Shown: positions 55,000 through 63,697, numbered from the stretch's first letter. The stretch: 64,000 nucleotides of DNA from Terrimonas ginsenosidimutans (GCF_022012415.1 NZ_JAKLTR010000003.1:62001-126000), one strand, 5' to 3'. A program made the numbers and translations. The notes: a model not told the origin generated them from the sequence alone.

Positions 55000-55569
55000 A
55001 TGGCTAATTCAACCAATAGCATCATCACCGGGAAATTCAGAGGAATGCTCGGTAAAGAAGTCGTATTCCGTGAATGGGACGGAAAAACAATCGTGGCCAA
55101 AGCGCCGAGACCGAGAAAGGGTTCACCGACCCCGGAACAAATAGAGCAACAGGACCGGTTCCTGATCGCATCCAAATACGCGAAAGCTGTAACGGACAAT
55201 CCTGATCAGGCAATGGCCGAAGCATACGCCACAGCGTTGCGACCGCGTCAGAACGTGTACAGCCGAGCCCTGGAAGATTGCCTCAAGGCGCCGGTCGTAA
55301 AAAAGATCAGCACCAATCTTTACACAGGTAATGCGGGTGATAAGATCACCATCCGTGCTGTCGATGACTACCGTGTCGTAACGGTATGGGTACAGATCTT
55401 TGCAGCCAATGGTTCCTTACTGGAACGTGGTGCAGCTGTGCAGAACACGAACGGTCTCGACTGGTCTTATACTACCACGCAAGCAAACAATTCGCTTGCA
55501 GGTACGAAGATCATCGCTCTTGCAACCGATGTGCCCGGTAATGAGGGCAGCCTGGAAGTGATCGTGTAA
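55000..55569 (+). CDS. conserved Bacteroidota hypothetical protein, possibly virion- or surface-related
   Basis: A 189-residue protein from ATG 55000 (MANSTNSIITGKFRGMLGKE). The upstream in-frame start at 54931 adds only non-conserved residues. Its N-terminal part, with GKEVVFREWDGKTIVAKAPR and EQQDRFLIASKYAKAVTDNP, is followed by AEAYATALRPRQNVYSRALE and a C-terminal beta half (VQIFAANGSLLERGAAVQNT, LATDVPGNEGSLEVIV). It resembles a family of small Bacteroidota proteins without known role, a pattern that looks structural rather than enzymatic. No signal peptide is present. It has its own terminator and lies between two surface-protein genes. Confidence 0.75.
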   Translation: MANSTNSIITGKFRGMLGKEVVFREWDGKTIVAKAPRPRKGSPTPEQIEQQDRFLIASKYAKAVTDNPDQAMAEAYATALRPRQNVYSRALEDCLKAPVVKKISTNLYTGNAGDKITIRAVDDYRVVTVWVQIFAANGSLLERGAAVQNTNGLDWSYTTTQANNSLAGTKIIALATDVPGNEGSLEVIV

Positions 55570-55579
55570 AGCTTCGTTC

Positions 55580-55612
55580 GAAGGTGCATCACCTGGTGCA
55601 CCTTCTCTTTTT
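55580..55612 (+). terminator. intrinsic terminator of the 189-aa protein gene
   Basis: gaaggtgca / tgcaccttc pair around tcacctgg and are followed by tcttttt. It begins 11 bp after the stop codon. Confidence 0.85.
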
Positions 55613-55656
55613 AGATGAACCAGCTGATCCTTTTGTAATGACGATCACAATGATTT

Positions 55657-55725
55657 CCTTACCGTCTTACCGCCTCACCCGTTTATTTTTACCGGTAAAG
55701 GCGGTAAGACGGTAAGGATTTTTTA
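55657..55725. other. 19-bp perfect hairpin with T tail
   Basis: ccttaccgtcttaccgcct (55657-55675) pairs perfectly with aggcggtaagacggtaagg (55699-55717), followed by atttttta. Each arm contains the direct doublet cttaccg. It sits between convergent genes and may terminate both. A well-separated first terminator already exists for the plus-strand gene. Confidence 0.8.
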
Positions 55726-55776
55726 TAGCCAAACTATCGGTATATAATACAACAATAACTTCGTTTACACAGTTTG

Positions 55777-55843
55777 CATTCGCGTTCATTCGCGGCCATT
55801 CGTGTCTCATTCGTGTCTCGCGGCCATTCGTGTTTCATTCGCG
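55777..55843. repeat. dispersed gaatgaacac repeat, copy 6, abutting a stop codon
   Basis: On the minus strand the unit cgcgaatgaaacacgaatgg and its variants (cgcgagacacgaatgagaca, cgaatggccgcgaatgaacg) begin at the base after the TAA of the 55844-57079 gene. Confidence 0.75.
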
Positions 55844-57079
55844 TTAATATTTAGTCACCGCCACCCTGAAACTTCCGCTCGTGGGATTAATACTACCAGA
55901 AGAATAATTATTAAACCGCACCGTCACCGTATTTGCAGTACTTACCCATGCTTCAAAAGAACTGTTCGCATTGCGTGATGCATTCGGAATGCCGATACTC
56001 ACCGCATCGCCGTCACCTACGCCGTTTACAGTAATCGTGAGATCGGAAGAGGTTTGGGCAGCGGTATTGCCGAAGTCGAGCGTGGCGGTCGCTGTTAATG
56101 TTTTGGCGAGTGTATATCTTGTAGAACCACTGGTGGCGTAATAATTGGTACCATCAAATTCTATAGCGCCTGCTTCCGGTGTGGTGAGGTTGGTGCCGGC
56201 GGTGAGTTTGATAGGCGCCGTATTGGCCGTCGCTGTTCCCGCTTGCACGTGGAGCATGGCAGAAGAGCTGAAATCTCCGATAGATACCTTGCCATCTTTA
56301 TTAACAGTGAATACAGGCTTCTCCCAAACAGCTCCTGGCAATGTATGTATGTTCTGGCTGATCTGGAACAGGTGCGCTACCTGGTTCTGTGCGCCAAATA
56401 CACGTAAGGCGCGCTTAGATGAATCCTGTGTCATAGCGGTTGGACAATCGGCTGTTACACCGATCGCCATGCTCTTGTTATTAACGCTCGGTACGGTCAG
56501 GAACAAACCTGTATATCCTCCCGGTCCATAGAGATCCAATTTACCGGTGCCCAGTGCCGACTTAAACAGGATGGCGGGATAGTATGAATTATTATCGCCC
56601 TCCAGGTAAATGGTTGGATTGGTGCCTCCCAAATGAAGTGGTTGAACAGGAGCAGTAGTGCCAATTCCCACGAACCCATTATGCCAGTTAAATCTCATCC
56701 GCTCTATATTGTTCGTACGGATGGCCACTACTCTGTTGTCCGTTGTTCCAAAAAAGTCATTGGCATTAGTGATACCTGTATTGCCGCCAAGTTTCCAGTC
56801 ACGCGATGATCCGGAAGAAAGTTTCAGTGAGTCACCGCCAATAATATAGGTGGTATCGTTCACGCGGACCATTGCCGCTCTGAATTCTGTCCGTCCGTTT
56901 CCTTTATTATATAAAAATCCTTTTACAATTTTTGTGCTGTTCTCCAGGATCAATTCTGCTGTACAGGAGTCATTGGTGATGAGTACACTGTCTGCTTTTA
57001 TTTTGTAAGTGAATTGCGCATTTGATTCATGACTGAGGATGACACAGCAGGATACAGCCAGCAAAAAGATCTTTAACAT
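55844..57079 (-). CDS. FTYKIKADSV-family secreted surface protein
   Basis: A 411-residue protein from ATG 57079 (MLKIFLLAVSCCVILSHESN-AQ signal peptide); a GTG at 57115 is not needed. It has the shared N-terminal module (FTYKIKADSVLITNDSC, TAELILENSTKIVKGFLYN). A variable middle (NDFFGTTDNRVVAIRTNNIE, then FVGIGTTAPVQPLHLGGTNP) resembles phage tail-fibre shafts, and MLHVQAG comes before the shared C-terminal module (TAPIKLTAGTNLTTPEAGAI, TLAKTLTATATLDFG, DLTITVNGVGDGDAVSIGIP, ending RVAVTKY). No catalytic motif is visible. An exported, probably trimeric fibre protein is likely. The leader carries cttaaaccacc before the ATG. Confidence 0.85.
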   Translation of the reverse strand: MLKIFLLAVSCCVILSHESNAQFTYKIKADSVLITNDSCTAELILENSTKIVKGFLYNKGNGRTEFRAAMVRVNDTTYIIGGDSLKLSSGSSRDWKLGGNTGITNANDFFGTTDNRVVAIRTNNIERMRFNWHNGFVGIGTTAPVQPLHLGGTNPTIYLEGDNNSYYPAILFKSALGTGKLDLYGPGGYTGLFLTVPSVNNKSMAIGVTADCPTAMTQDSSKRALRVFGAQNQVAHLFQISQNIHTLPGAVWEKPVFTVNKDGKVSIGDFSSSAMLHVQAGTATANTAPIKLTAGTNLTTPEAGAIEFDGTNYYATSGSTRYTLAKTLTATATLDFGNTAAQTSSDLTITVNGVGDGDAVSIGIPNASRNANSSFEAWVSTANTVTVRFNNYSSGSINPTSGSFRVAVTKY

Positions 57080-57200
57080 GATAAGGTGGTTTAAGCTTAT
57101 AGAATGGTTGGTCACCTTAAATTAAAACTTTTACAAACCTGTTGTTATACCGGCCGCTCTTTTAATGGTTAATTTTTGGAGGAATAAGAGTTTACTTTTA
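57080..57200 (-). promoter_or_regulatory. conserved upstream region of the surface-protein genes, copy 1
   Basis: The sequence upstream of 57079 is alignable to that upstream of 58715 despite being non-coding: ggtggtttaag, then taaaactttta, then ggttaattttt, then cttttagat in the same order and similar spacing. Read on the coding strand this places ctaaaag, aaaaattaacc and aaaagtttta before the leader cttaaaccacc. Conserved promoter and leader elements shared by two paralogues are likely, or a recent duplication including the upstream DNA. Confidence 0.6.
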
Positions 57201-57302
57201 GATAAGATCACATGGAAATAAAAGACAATTCTGTTGGGTTGATGTGCGATATTCCTACATCGGTAACCGTATATCGAAAGCGATTACCAGTCGGTATTCT
57301 TA

Positions 57303-58715
57303 CTAGTTCTTTGTAACTACTATTTTGAAACTTCCACTGGCAGGATTGACAGCAGCGGCTCCGAAATTATTGAACCGCACAGTAACGGTATTGGCTGCGC
57401 TTATCCATGCCATGTATGATCCGTTACCTGTTACTGATGAGCCCGGGATGCCAAGGCTTACTGCATCGCCATCTGCGGCGCCCGAAACTGTAACAGTCAG
57501 ATCAGTGTAGCTCTGCGCACCGGTGCTTGCGAAATCAAGCGTCGCCGTGGCCGCTAATGTTTTTGACAGTGTGTATCGGGTGTTGCCTGAGGTTACGTAG
57601 TAATTGGTTCCATCATATTCTACAGCGCCATTTTGAGGGATTGTAAGGCTTACGCCGGCAGCTAACTTCAGCGGGGCCACGGTGTCATTGCCCTTACCTA
57701 TATTGAGATAGGCGACAGCAGGCGATTGCAGGATGCCTGCATTGTCTCCCATCCATGTGGTGCCATAGACTTGGAATGTGTGAATATGATCATCATCATA
57801 ACCACCGATGCGGACACGGTTTTGCGGAAACAGTTGAAGGACCCTATGGCCTGAAAAGAACCTCGAATTGTTGAACTCCAGGGCTCCGGAAGTGTTTCGT
57901 TTGCCAAATCCCCAGGTGCCGTTAATACCGGCAAATCCAATTCCGGCAATCTCTGTTGCACCTTCCTGTTCCAGCCGGATCACATTGTTACCACCGTTAT
58001 TGGTAAACACCCCTGCATGATTATTCGTTTTATCTGCGCTTGCATTAACCGCATATCCATAAATGGCATAGGAATAACTGCTGGTGTGAGTGCTGTACAC
58101 ATCAAAACGACCGGCATTAGTATGAAAAACATCTCCGGTCGCTTTGCTGTATATCCCTATGTTGGATGTGTAAGCACCAGTGCTCGCGGCATGTTCATTG
58201 GCAAAATAACCTGCATATGTAATCTGGTCGGCATTACTGTTCGTTCCATTCAATTCAACACTTAATAATTTCTGGGTACTGCTCGTTGCGGCGGATGTGT
58301 TTGCCCGAAGCCTTAATCCTGTTCCTCCTGCCAGTGTATTCCATTGCCAATCCTGCTGATAGCTTCCGTTATCTATTGTATTTACTTTGGTTGCGGCAAG
58401 TAAAGAAGAGATCGGGATGGCAGATGATCCGCCACCATTCAGTCTGATGGCTGCCGCAATATTCAAGGTATCATTCCCAAAAAGATAAAGACTGTCATTA
58501 AGCTTTAGCATCGCTTTGCGGAACTCTGTCCGGCCATTTCCATAGTTATACAAGATTCCTTTTACTGCTTTTGTGCTGTTTTCCAGTATCAACTCTGCGG
58601 TGCAGGAGTCATTGGTGATCTTTACGCTGTCGGCTTTGATCTTGTAGGTATACTGTGCCTGCGAGATGTTTTGTAAAAACAGTATCGCAAACAGCATGAA
58701 AATCTGTCTGAGCAT
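57303..58715 (-). CDS. FTYKIKADSV-family secreted surface protein
   Basis: A 470-residue exported protein with a signal peptide (MLRQIFMLFAILFLQNISQ-AQ). The N-terminal module (YTYKIKADSVKITNDSC, TAELILENSTKAVKGILYN, YGNGRTEFRKAMLKLND) and C-terminal module (TAPLKLAAGVSLTIPQNGAV-type, DGTNYYVTSGNTRYTLSKTL, then DLTVTVSGAADGDAVSLGIP, ending KIVVTKN) match the family. The middle, about residues 95-330, is unlike the others (GSYQQDWQWNTLAGGTGLRL, YAGYFANEHAASTGAYTSNI, FGKRNTSGALEFNNSRF), again in tail-fibre style. The differing middles with constant ends suggest modular exchange. Transcribed in the same direction as the 57079 gene, 223 bp upstream of it. Confidence 0.85.
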   Translation of the reverse strand: MLRQIFMLFAILFLQNISQAQYTYKIKADSVKITNDSCTAELILENSTKAVKGILYNYGNGRTEFRKAMLKLNDSLYLFGNDTLNIAAAIRLNGGGSSAIPISSLLAATKVNTIDNGSYQQDWQWNTLAGGTGLRLRANTSAATSSTQKLLSVELNGTNSNADQITYAGYFANEHAASTGAYTSNIGIYSKATGDVFHTNAGRFDVYSTHTSSYSYAIYGYAVNASADKTNNHAGVFTNNGGNNVIRLEQEGATEIAGIGFAGINGTWGFGKRNTSGALEFNNSRFFSGHRVLQLFPQNRVRIGGYDDDHIHTFQVYGTTWMGDNAGILQSPAVAYLNIGKGNDTVAPLKLAAGVSLTIPQNGAVEYDGTNYYVTSGNTRYTLSKTLAATATLDFASTGAQSYTDLTVTVSGAADGDAVSLGIPGSSVTGNGSYMAWISAANTVTVRFNNFGAAAVNPASGSFKIVVTKN

Positions 58716-58835
58716 GGGATGGTGGTTTAAGTTCTGGAGTTCGTGGTGTTAAAATAAAACTTTTAGAAACTGCATGTTGTAAGAAAAACTAATTTAAGGG
58801 TTAATTTTTTGTATATTAAGGGTTTTCTTTTAGAT
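58716..58835 (-). promoter_or_regulatory. conserved upstream region of the surface-protein genes, copy 2
   Basis: Counterpart of 57080-57200: the elements ggtggtttaag, aaaataaaactttta, gggttaattttt and cttttagat occur in the same order. The leader next to the start reads cttaaaccaccatcccatg on the coding strand. The gene at 52118 has a similar leader (aaaccatcaccaccatccca). Confidence 0.6.
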
Positions 58836-58893
58836 GAAGTATTGTGGCATAAGCGATGAAAGTTGTGCCATTAAAAGGACAGCTGGGTATTTT

Positions 58894-58979
58894 TTCAAAC
58901 TGTTCGCAATGACTAATTCTGAAGTGCATGAGTCATTGGTGACCTCAATATTGACTCCTTTAGCTGGTAAACAAATTGT
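58894..58979 (-). pseudogene. remnant of a fifth FTYKIKADSV-family gene
   Basis: On the minus strand, VNIEVTNDSCTSELVIANSL can be read in one frame. Just upstream, after a single-base shift, QFVYQLK corresponds to QFTYKIK of the family. The nucleotides gagtcattggtga and attctg line up with the intact copies. The sequence has no start and diverges after this stretch. It is a decayed fragment of the N-terminal module only. Confidence 0.65.
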
Positions 58980-59567
58980 CCTTTAGATAGAATAGCTATG
59001 ATAATACAAGGAGTTCTGTTTTGAATGAATAGAAGTTTTTTAAGCTATTTTTGTCTATTCTCATCTTATCCTGTTAAGTGTTTATCTTTTTTGATTAAGA
59101 GTATTCGCTTAAATACATTGGATCGTATAAATAAATATTCTTTATTTATTCCTCTGGATGAGTTTTCAAATAAAGAATTAGTTATTTTTCATTGATGATA
59201 CAGGGAATATCCTGCCGTATAGTTTAAGCATCCTACCCATAACTAAGGTTTGTTTTTTTCCGGATTACCAGGAGGTGTCAAGCAAATCTTTCGATCCACT
59301 AAACCTTCATTATAAACCACCAAACTCCAGTATATGATCATCTTCAAAAGGATTATGCCTAGCCCTGCCATAATAATAGTTTAAGCAACCCCCAATAGTT
59401 TAATTATAAGACCGAGGCCGTGTTATTTATCAAGATGATATTAACGTGGAGTCTTGTAATGTGTGTAGTTCAGGTCCCGTCAGGTATGATACTGTAGGGA
59501 TGTTGAGTTTTCAATGTGCGACCTAAAATATTGGCGAGATCTTTCTAAAAATATCAAAACGATAATT
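58980..59567. other. AT-rich gene-free interval
   Basis: About 590 bp between the remnant and the next surface-protein gene. It is rich in A and T, with a small palindrome aataaatattctttatttatt near 59140. No gene is supported. Confidence 0.45.
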
Positions 59568-60179
59568 ATGATCAGATTCATCTTCCTTTTGCTGCTTGCA
59601 GGAGTTTCTTCTTCCTGCTATTCTCAATTCACCTATAAGATCAAAGCCGACAGCGTAAAAGTCACCAACGATTCGTGTTCCGCTGAGCTGATCATTGAGA
59701 ACAGTACAAAAAATGTAAACGGTTTTCTGTACAATAAAGGCAATGGCCGGACGGAGTTCCGTGGTTTTCCCGTGTATGGAGACACGAGCGCCAATGCGGG
59801 CAACTATTCCGGTAAACTATTGCTTGACACCACAGGCTCGGACGCCGGGGTATACCTGTATTACAACAATGCATGGCATGCGTTCAATTCCGGAGGCGGT
59901 TCCTCTTTACCGGGCGTACAAAATATCAGTGCCTCGGGTGCTGTTGCTAACCCTTCTTCCGGGGAAGACCTTGTAAAAGTAAATGCGGCGGGAGCTGCAG
60001 TGGCGTTGACACTTCCATCTGGTTCTACCGGTAAAACATTGGTTATAAAAAAAATGGATACATCTGCCAATGCTGTTTCTTTTAGCACCCAGGAAGGGCC
60101 CATGTCCATTACTACACAATATGCCGGTGTGGTGTTAAGAAATGACGGCACAAACTGGATGCTGATCCAGATCTTTTGA
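59568..60179 (+). CDS. short FTYKIKADSV-family secreted protein
   Basis: A 203-residue protein from ATG 59568 (MIRFIFLLLLAGVSSSCYSQ signal peptide). A frame-open ATG 54 bp earlier is not favoured. The N-terminal module (FTYKIKADSVKVTNDSC, SAELIIENSTKNVNGFLYN, KGNGRTEFRG) is followed by a short bridging segment (VYLYYNNAWHAFNSG). Next comes a different, phage-tail-like C-terminus (VKVNAAGAAVALTLPSGS, STQEGPMSITTQYAGVVLRN, DGTNWMLIQIF). It therefore keeps the family's start but not its end. It is encoded upstream of, and probably with, the SGNH-like protein 51 bp away. Confidence 0.82.
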   Translation: MIRFIFLLLLAGVSSSCYSQFTYKIKADSVKVTNDSCSAELIIENSTKNVNGFLYNKGNGRTEFRGFPVYGDTSANAGNYSGKLLLDTTGSDAGVYLYYNNAWHAFNSGGGSSLPGVQNISASGAVANPSSGEDLVKVNAAGAAVALTLPSGSTGKTLVIKKMDTSANAVSFSTQEGPMSITTQYAGVVLRNDGTNWMLIQIF

Positions 60180-60230
60180 TAAAATAATTTCTGTTAATAC
60201 AGGCTGACTGAAGCAAAAGTTTGATTCCAA

Positions 60231-62300
60231 ATGAAAAAAAATCTTTTTATATTTTTACTTTTCACTTCTTTTGAAGCTTTTACCCAAACGCCAAAACTCC
60301 TTGGTGAAGCGGGACGAAGAACTGATATAACCAGCCTTACATTTCTTGAGAACCGGAATGCTTTAGTAGGGTACTCCGCTGCTCTGAGAAGACTTTCGCT
60401 GGATAGTATTTCATCTCTTGGAGTGGCTTCCTATGGAAATAGTGTATCGGGTAACTATGCGGTATCGTTTAATGAAGTAATGAGGACGATGTTTGATTTC
60501 AGAATGCTGACCTATCCTTCGTCCTTTAATGGTGGCGTAGCTGATTTTCATTTTAACGGGAAAGCGAGATATGCAGATTCGGCTGTTATACAGAGCCGGC
60601 TGGCAGGAAGTCCCGGGGTGGATTTTACATACATTGCCTCAGGGGATCATTTCATATTGGATGCCAACGATTCGATCGGCGGTTCTACGGGGCAGCAGCG
60701 CGGCTACGATGTCTTTAAAGCGATCTTTGCAAAAACTCCGACAGGGGGTAATGTGATTGTTAAGGTCTTTGACCTGCTGGCAGACACATTGATCCGATCT
60801 CAATCAATAAATCTTTACAGTGATACTATTGCACCCGCTAAAATAGAGTTTTCCGGCCTCCCTGATTTTCTTCGCCTGCGTTTTTCTGTCGTGTGCACAA
60901 GCGGTGAAGCGGTTGGGATCAAGCTGGCTTTTATTACGGCCAAAGGTTTGACGCCTTTACAACTTGGCAGAGGTGGAAGTACTTTGTCGCAGAATCTTTA
61001 CGCAAACCGCTCGATCCTGAAGTTCCTGTTGGATGAATTCAATATTAAGTTGATCATGGTTTCCGCGAAAGAAGAAAACGCGACGCTGAGCTTACCTGCC
61101 CTGGCGGATACCCTCAAACAATTTCCCCTGATATCGAAACTGATCATAGGTTCTGCACCTGATGCAGGATCTACGGCAAACCAACTCGCCAATAACAAGC
61201 TATTTCGGGAGATGGCATTGAAAAATGATTTTGCTTATTGTGATGCGTATACTTTATTTGGAGGATATAGTTATTTGTCGGCCCTGGGACTTCAGGGAGA
61301 TGGCACGCATCCGAGGGCAATTGTAAATGATATTGTCGCACGTGAAGTGATCACCACAATGGGTTGGTCTATCTACGGCAGCCGCCTACGGCTGAATATT
61401 GATAACACCGATGAGATTGTTTCCAGACATGTAAAGACTTCTCAGCTATATATCCAGACACACGGTAGCGGAAGTTTTGAGCAGCGAAAACGTTTGTTCG
61501 CCACTTCGTCCGGCGGGGGCGCTCCCATGAAAATAAACCTTTTCAACATTAATCATCTATACTTTGATTCTCTTAACACCGGAGTGGGAATCGGTGCCTA
61601 TGGAACGCAGGGTGTAGCTGTTCTCGATAATAAACTCATGCGTGCAGGCAGGTTTGTAGTGAGTGATGAGAGCCTTGTCAGTTTTTTTGGCGGGGTGAAT
61701 ATCGGACGCAGTATGGTAGTGAATTATAATTCCGGCGATTACAATCTAAATGTTAAAGGAACAACAGACGGGCAGCTCCTTTTTGCAAAAGCTTCGACCA
61801 ATTCGGTCGGTATCGGTACGCAATTCCCTTCGGAGAAACTTCATGTGAACGGCAACTTTATTTCACAGGCGCCTGCTTATACATCGGGTGGTTATTCCCG
61901 TTTGGTCAGACACAATAGTTCCGGCCGTTATGAAACTTTACCCGAAACCATCTATAGTGGAACCGTCACAACCAGCAATGCGACTGCCGTCAACTTTAGT
62001 GTGGCCACCGGTAGTGAAGAAGTTGGCACTATTGAAGTTACCCTTTCCGGAAAAGAACAGGGAGCTGGTGGTGGGGGAATTACCGGAAAGAAGATAGTTC
62101 GGTATAAAAATGTATCGGGTTCGGTTTCACTTGGTGCGGTCACCAGTATTTTGCCGGATGAAGAGGATATGACCGGTACACCGGTTTGGACCATAACGTC
62201 GACCGGAACAAATATTCAGATACGTGTTACTGGAGTTGCTGCAACCAATATTGTCTGGAATTTTCAATACCAGATCAATAGATCCGTCTATACACCATGA
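60231..62300 (+). CDS. secreted SGNH-like protein with tail-fibre-like C-terminus
   Basis: A 689-residue exported protein (signal peptide to FTQT). Residues ~25-380 hold the hydrolase-like part with GRGGSTLSQN (S250) and the D357-G-T-H360 pair of GDGTHPR, which matches the catalytic Asp/His block of SGNH esterases. I could not firmly identify a GDS nucleophile motif, so activity is uncertain. A second half has tail-fibre features: TGVGIGAYGTQGVAVLDNK, then STNSVGIGTQFPSEKLHVNG and SRLVRHNSSGRYETLPETIY, with a final beta domain to NRSVYTP. SGNH domains on fibres and surface proteins usually deacetylate glycans. It is likely in an operon with the 59568 gene. Confidence 0.8.
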   Translation: MKKNLFIFLLFTSFEAFTQTPKLLGEAGRRTDITSLTFLENRNALVGYSAALRRLSLDSISSLGVASYGNSVSGNYAVSFNEVMRTMFDFRMLTYPSSFNGGVADFHFNGKARYADSAVIQSRLAGSPGVDFTYIASGDHFILDANDSIGGSTGQQRGYDVFKAIFAKTPTGGNVIVKVFDLLADTLIRSQSINLYSDTIAPAKIEFSGLPDFLRLRFSVVCTSGEAVGIKLAFITAKGLTPLQLGRGGSTLSQNLYANRSILKFLLDEFNIKLIMVSAKEENATLSLPALADTLKQFPLISKLIIGSAPDAGSTANQLANNKLFREMALKNDFAYCDAYTLFGGYSYLSALGLQGDGTHPRAIVNDIVAREVITTMGWSIYGSRLRLNIDNTDEIVSRHVKTSQLYIQTHGSGSFEQRKRLFATSSGGGAPMKINLFNINHLYFDSLNTGVGIGAYGTQGVAVLDNKLMRAGRFVVSDESLVSFFGGVNIGRSMVVNYNSGDYNLNVKGTTDGQLLFAKASTNSVGIGTQFPSEKLHVNGNFISQAPAYTSGGYSRLVRHNSSGRYETLPETIYSGTVTTSNATAVNFSVATGSEEVGTIEVTLSGKEQGAGGGGITGKKIVRYKNVSGSVSLGAVTSILPDEEDMTGTPVWTITSTGTNIQIRVTGVAATNIVWNFQYQINRSVYTP

Positions 62301-62337
62301 AGTATCAAAACTGCTGACACCATTTTTATGATCAAAT

Positions 62338-62361
62338 AAAAAGCCCCGTATAAAACGGGGC
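62338..62361 (-). terminator. minus-strand hairpin terminator
   Basis: gccccg / cggggc stem with loop tataaaa. Read on the minus strand it is followed by tttttattt. Confidence 0.6.
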
Positions 62362-62639
62362 AATGAGTTCCAGCGCTCGTTAAACGGATTCTCATGGGGC
62401 TGGACGGTTTTCAGTGGAATAGGATCTTGCGATGCCATGGAGCAGCATGCCGTCTTCCATAACATTGTTGACGCTGCAAAATTACATCAGTGAAATGTTT
62501 TAGTTTGTAGGGCATATTATGATCCTGACGTAGTTTTTCTATGACAGGAACAAAGAGCGCTGCATCATGCGGGTATCGGCTGCTGTCATGTTCCGTCTCC
62601 CCCTTAAACGATCAATGAATACACAACCTTTCTTTCTAT

Positions 62640-62673
62640 AATATAAAACGGTCTGTGAGAATTACAGACCGTT
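62640..62673 (-). terminator. terminator of the DUF1349-like lipoprotein gene
   Basis: aacggtctgt / acagaccgtt pair over ten bases with loop gagaatt. On the minus strand a T-rich tail (ttatattat) follows. It starts 54 bp beyond the stop of 62727-63485. Confidence 0.75.
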
Positions 62674-62726
62674 ACGGGTAGAATGATATGATGGAAACGC
62701 TTTAAATAGCTGATTGATAAAGATGA

Positions 62727-63485
62727 TCATTCGCCCATTCTAAAATCTCTCACACTCGTTTGCGTCAGCTTCATATCATTGAAATATGCAAACGAACCAG
62801 TATCTACCGGGCATTGCGCACTGATGCCCGTCCAGAGCTCTGCACCATAGTCATTACGGTACAATCTTGCTAGGTGCCAGGTTTTATTATCCAGTGAATA
62901 GTAGCTGCCGATCGTCTGGCCGTCAGAGGAGATCTTCATATACACAAAGGGCTGCGTGATCTTGTCGTGGTTGTTATCGTCAGAAGTGGTCATTGTCCGT
63001 ACGGAAACGACCCGGCGATCACCTCTTTCATCCTGTTCAAAACAAAATTTCTGGTAGTGATTATCGTTCTTATAGATATATAAAACGCCAGCGTTATAAA
63101 GTCCGGTCTTTGTAAAACCTGGTGTTACTTTCGTTGTGAGTGTAAATGGTTTTGTGTTGTCGATTTTTGTCAGCAGTACAGGTGCGGTATTGTTGGATAA
63201 TTTACCGTCCGGATCATTAAAATAATCTTTCTTTTCGCCTACAGAGAACCTGATGCCGTTTTCCTTTTCATCCCGGATCAACGTATCTGCTCCGTTGATC
63301 GTTTTAGTAAAATGGATCTCATGTAATGTGATATCGCATGGTGTGCCGTTCTCTTTTCCTGAGATTTGAAGCGGGGTTTCTTTGGCGGGGCTTTTACTTT
63401 CAGGCTGTTCTTTTTTTTCTGGGGAGTTACATCCGCAACTGAGTATAACGCCTGCGGCGATCGCTGGTAAAATGAATTGTTTCAT
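62727..63485 (-). CDS. DUF1349-like lipoprotein
   Basis: A 252-residue protein with a lipoprotein signal MKQFILPAIAAGVILSCGCN; the Cys at 17 (ILSC) fits the lipobox, with CGC in tandem. After a Pro/Lys/Glu linker comes a concanavalin-like beta-sandwich: RFSVGEKKDYFNDPDGKL, TLTTKVTPGFTKTGLYNAGV, YQKFCFEQDERGDRRVVSVR, SDGQTIGSYYSLDNKTWHLA and SFAYFNDMKLTQTS. The pattern of a mid-domain NAGVLYIY, then KFCFE, then VYMKISSDGQTI fits the DUF1349 family of carbohydrate-binding-like domains, located at the outer membrane. No catalytic residues are known for the family. Confidence 0.85.
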   Translation of the reverse strand: MKQFILPAIAAGVILSCGCNSPEKKEQPESKSPAKETPLQISGKENGTPCDITLHEIHFTKTINGADTLIRDEKENGIRFSVGEKKDYFNDPDGKLSNNTAPVLLTKIDNTKPFTLTTKVTPGFTKTGLYNAGVLYIYKNDNHYQKFCFEQDERGDRRVVSVRTMTTSDDNNHDKITQPFVYMKISSDGQTIGSYYSLDNKTWHLARLYRNDYGAELWTGISAQCPVDTGSFAYFNDMKLTQTSVRDFRMGE

Positions 63486-63697
63486 TGGCTTTTTTAAATG
63501 TTATGAGCTGATGTGCAAGATAGAGGATAATTTAAAACAGCCTTGCGTCTATTTCCTGCTGATGAATGGAGAGTTATGGGGATACGGTGACAGGCGGCCA
63601 CTTTGGGCAGGTGATCAGGGCGAAACTGCGCCGTGATCAGGCATGAGGTTCCGGCCGACTAATTAATGTTCAAAAACTGGCAGCTGTCAATAGTTAA

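Larger units (their letters stand above)
62301..62726. other. intergenic region with two hairpins
   Basis: About 425 bp without a supported gene. It holds the minus-strand-oriented terminators at 62338-62361 and 62640-62673. A 22-codon frame beginning near 62460 on the minus strand (MEDGMLLHGIARSYSTENRP) has no support. Confidence 0.5.
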
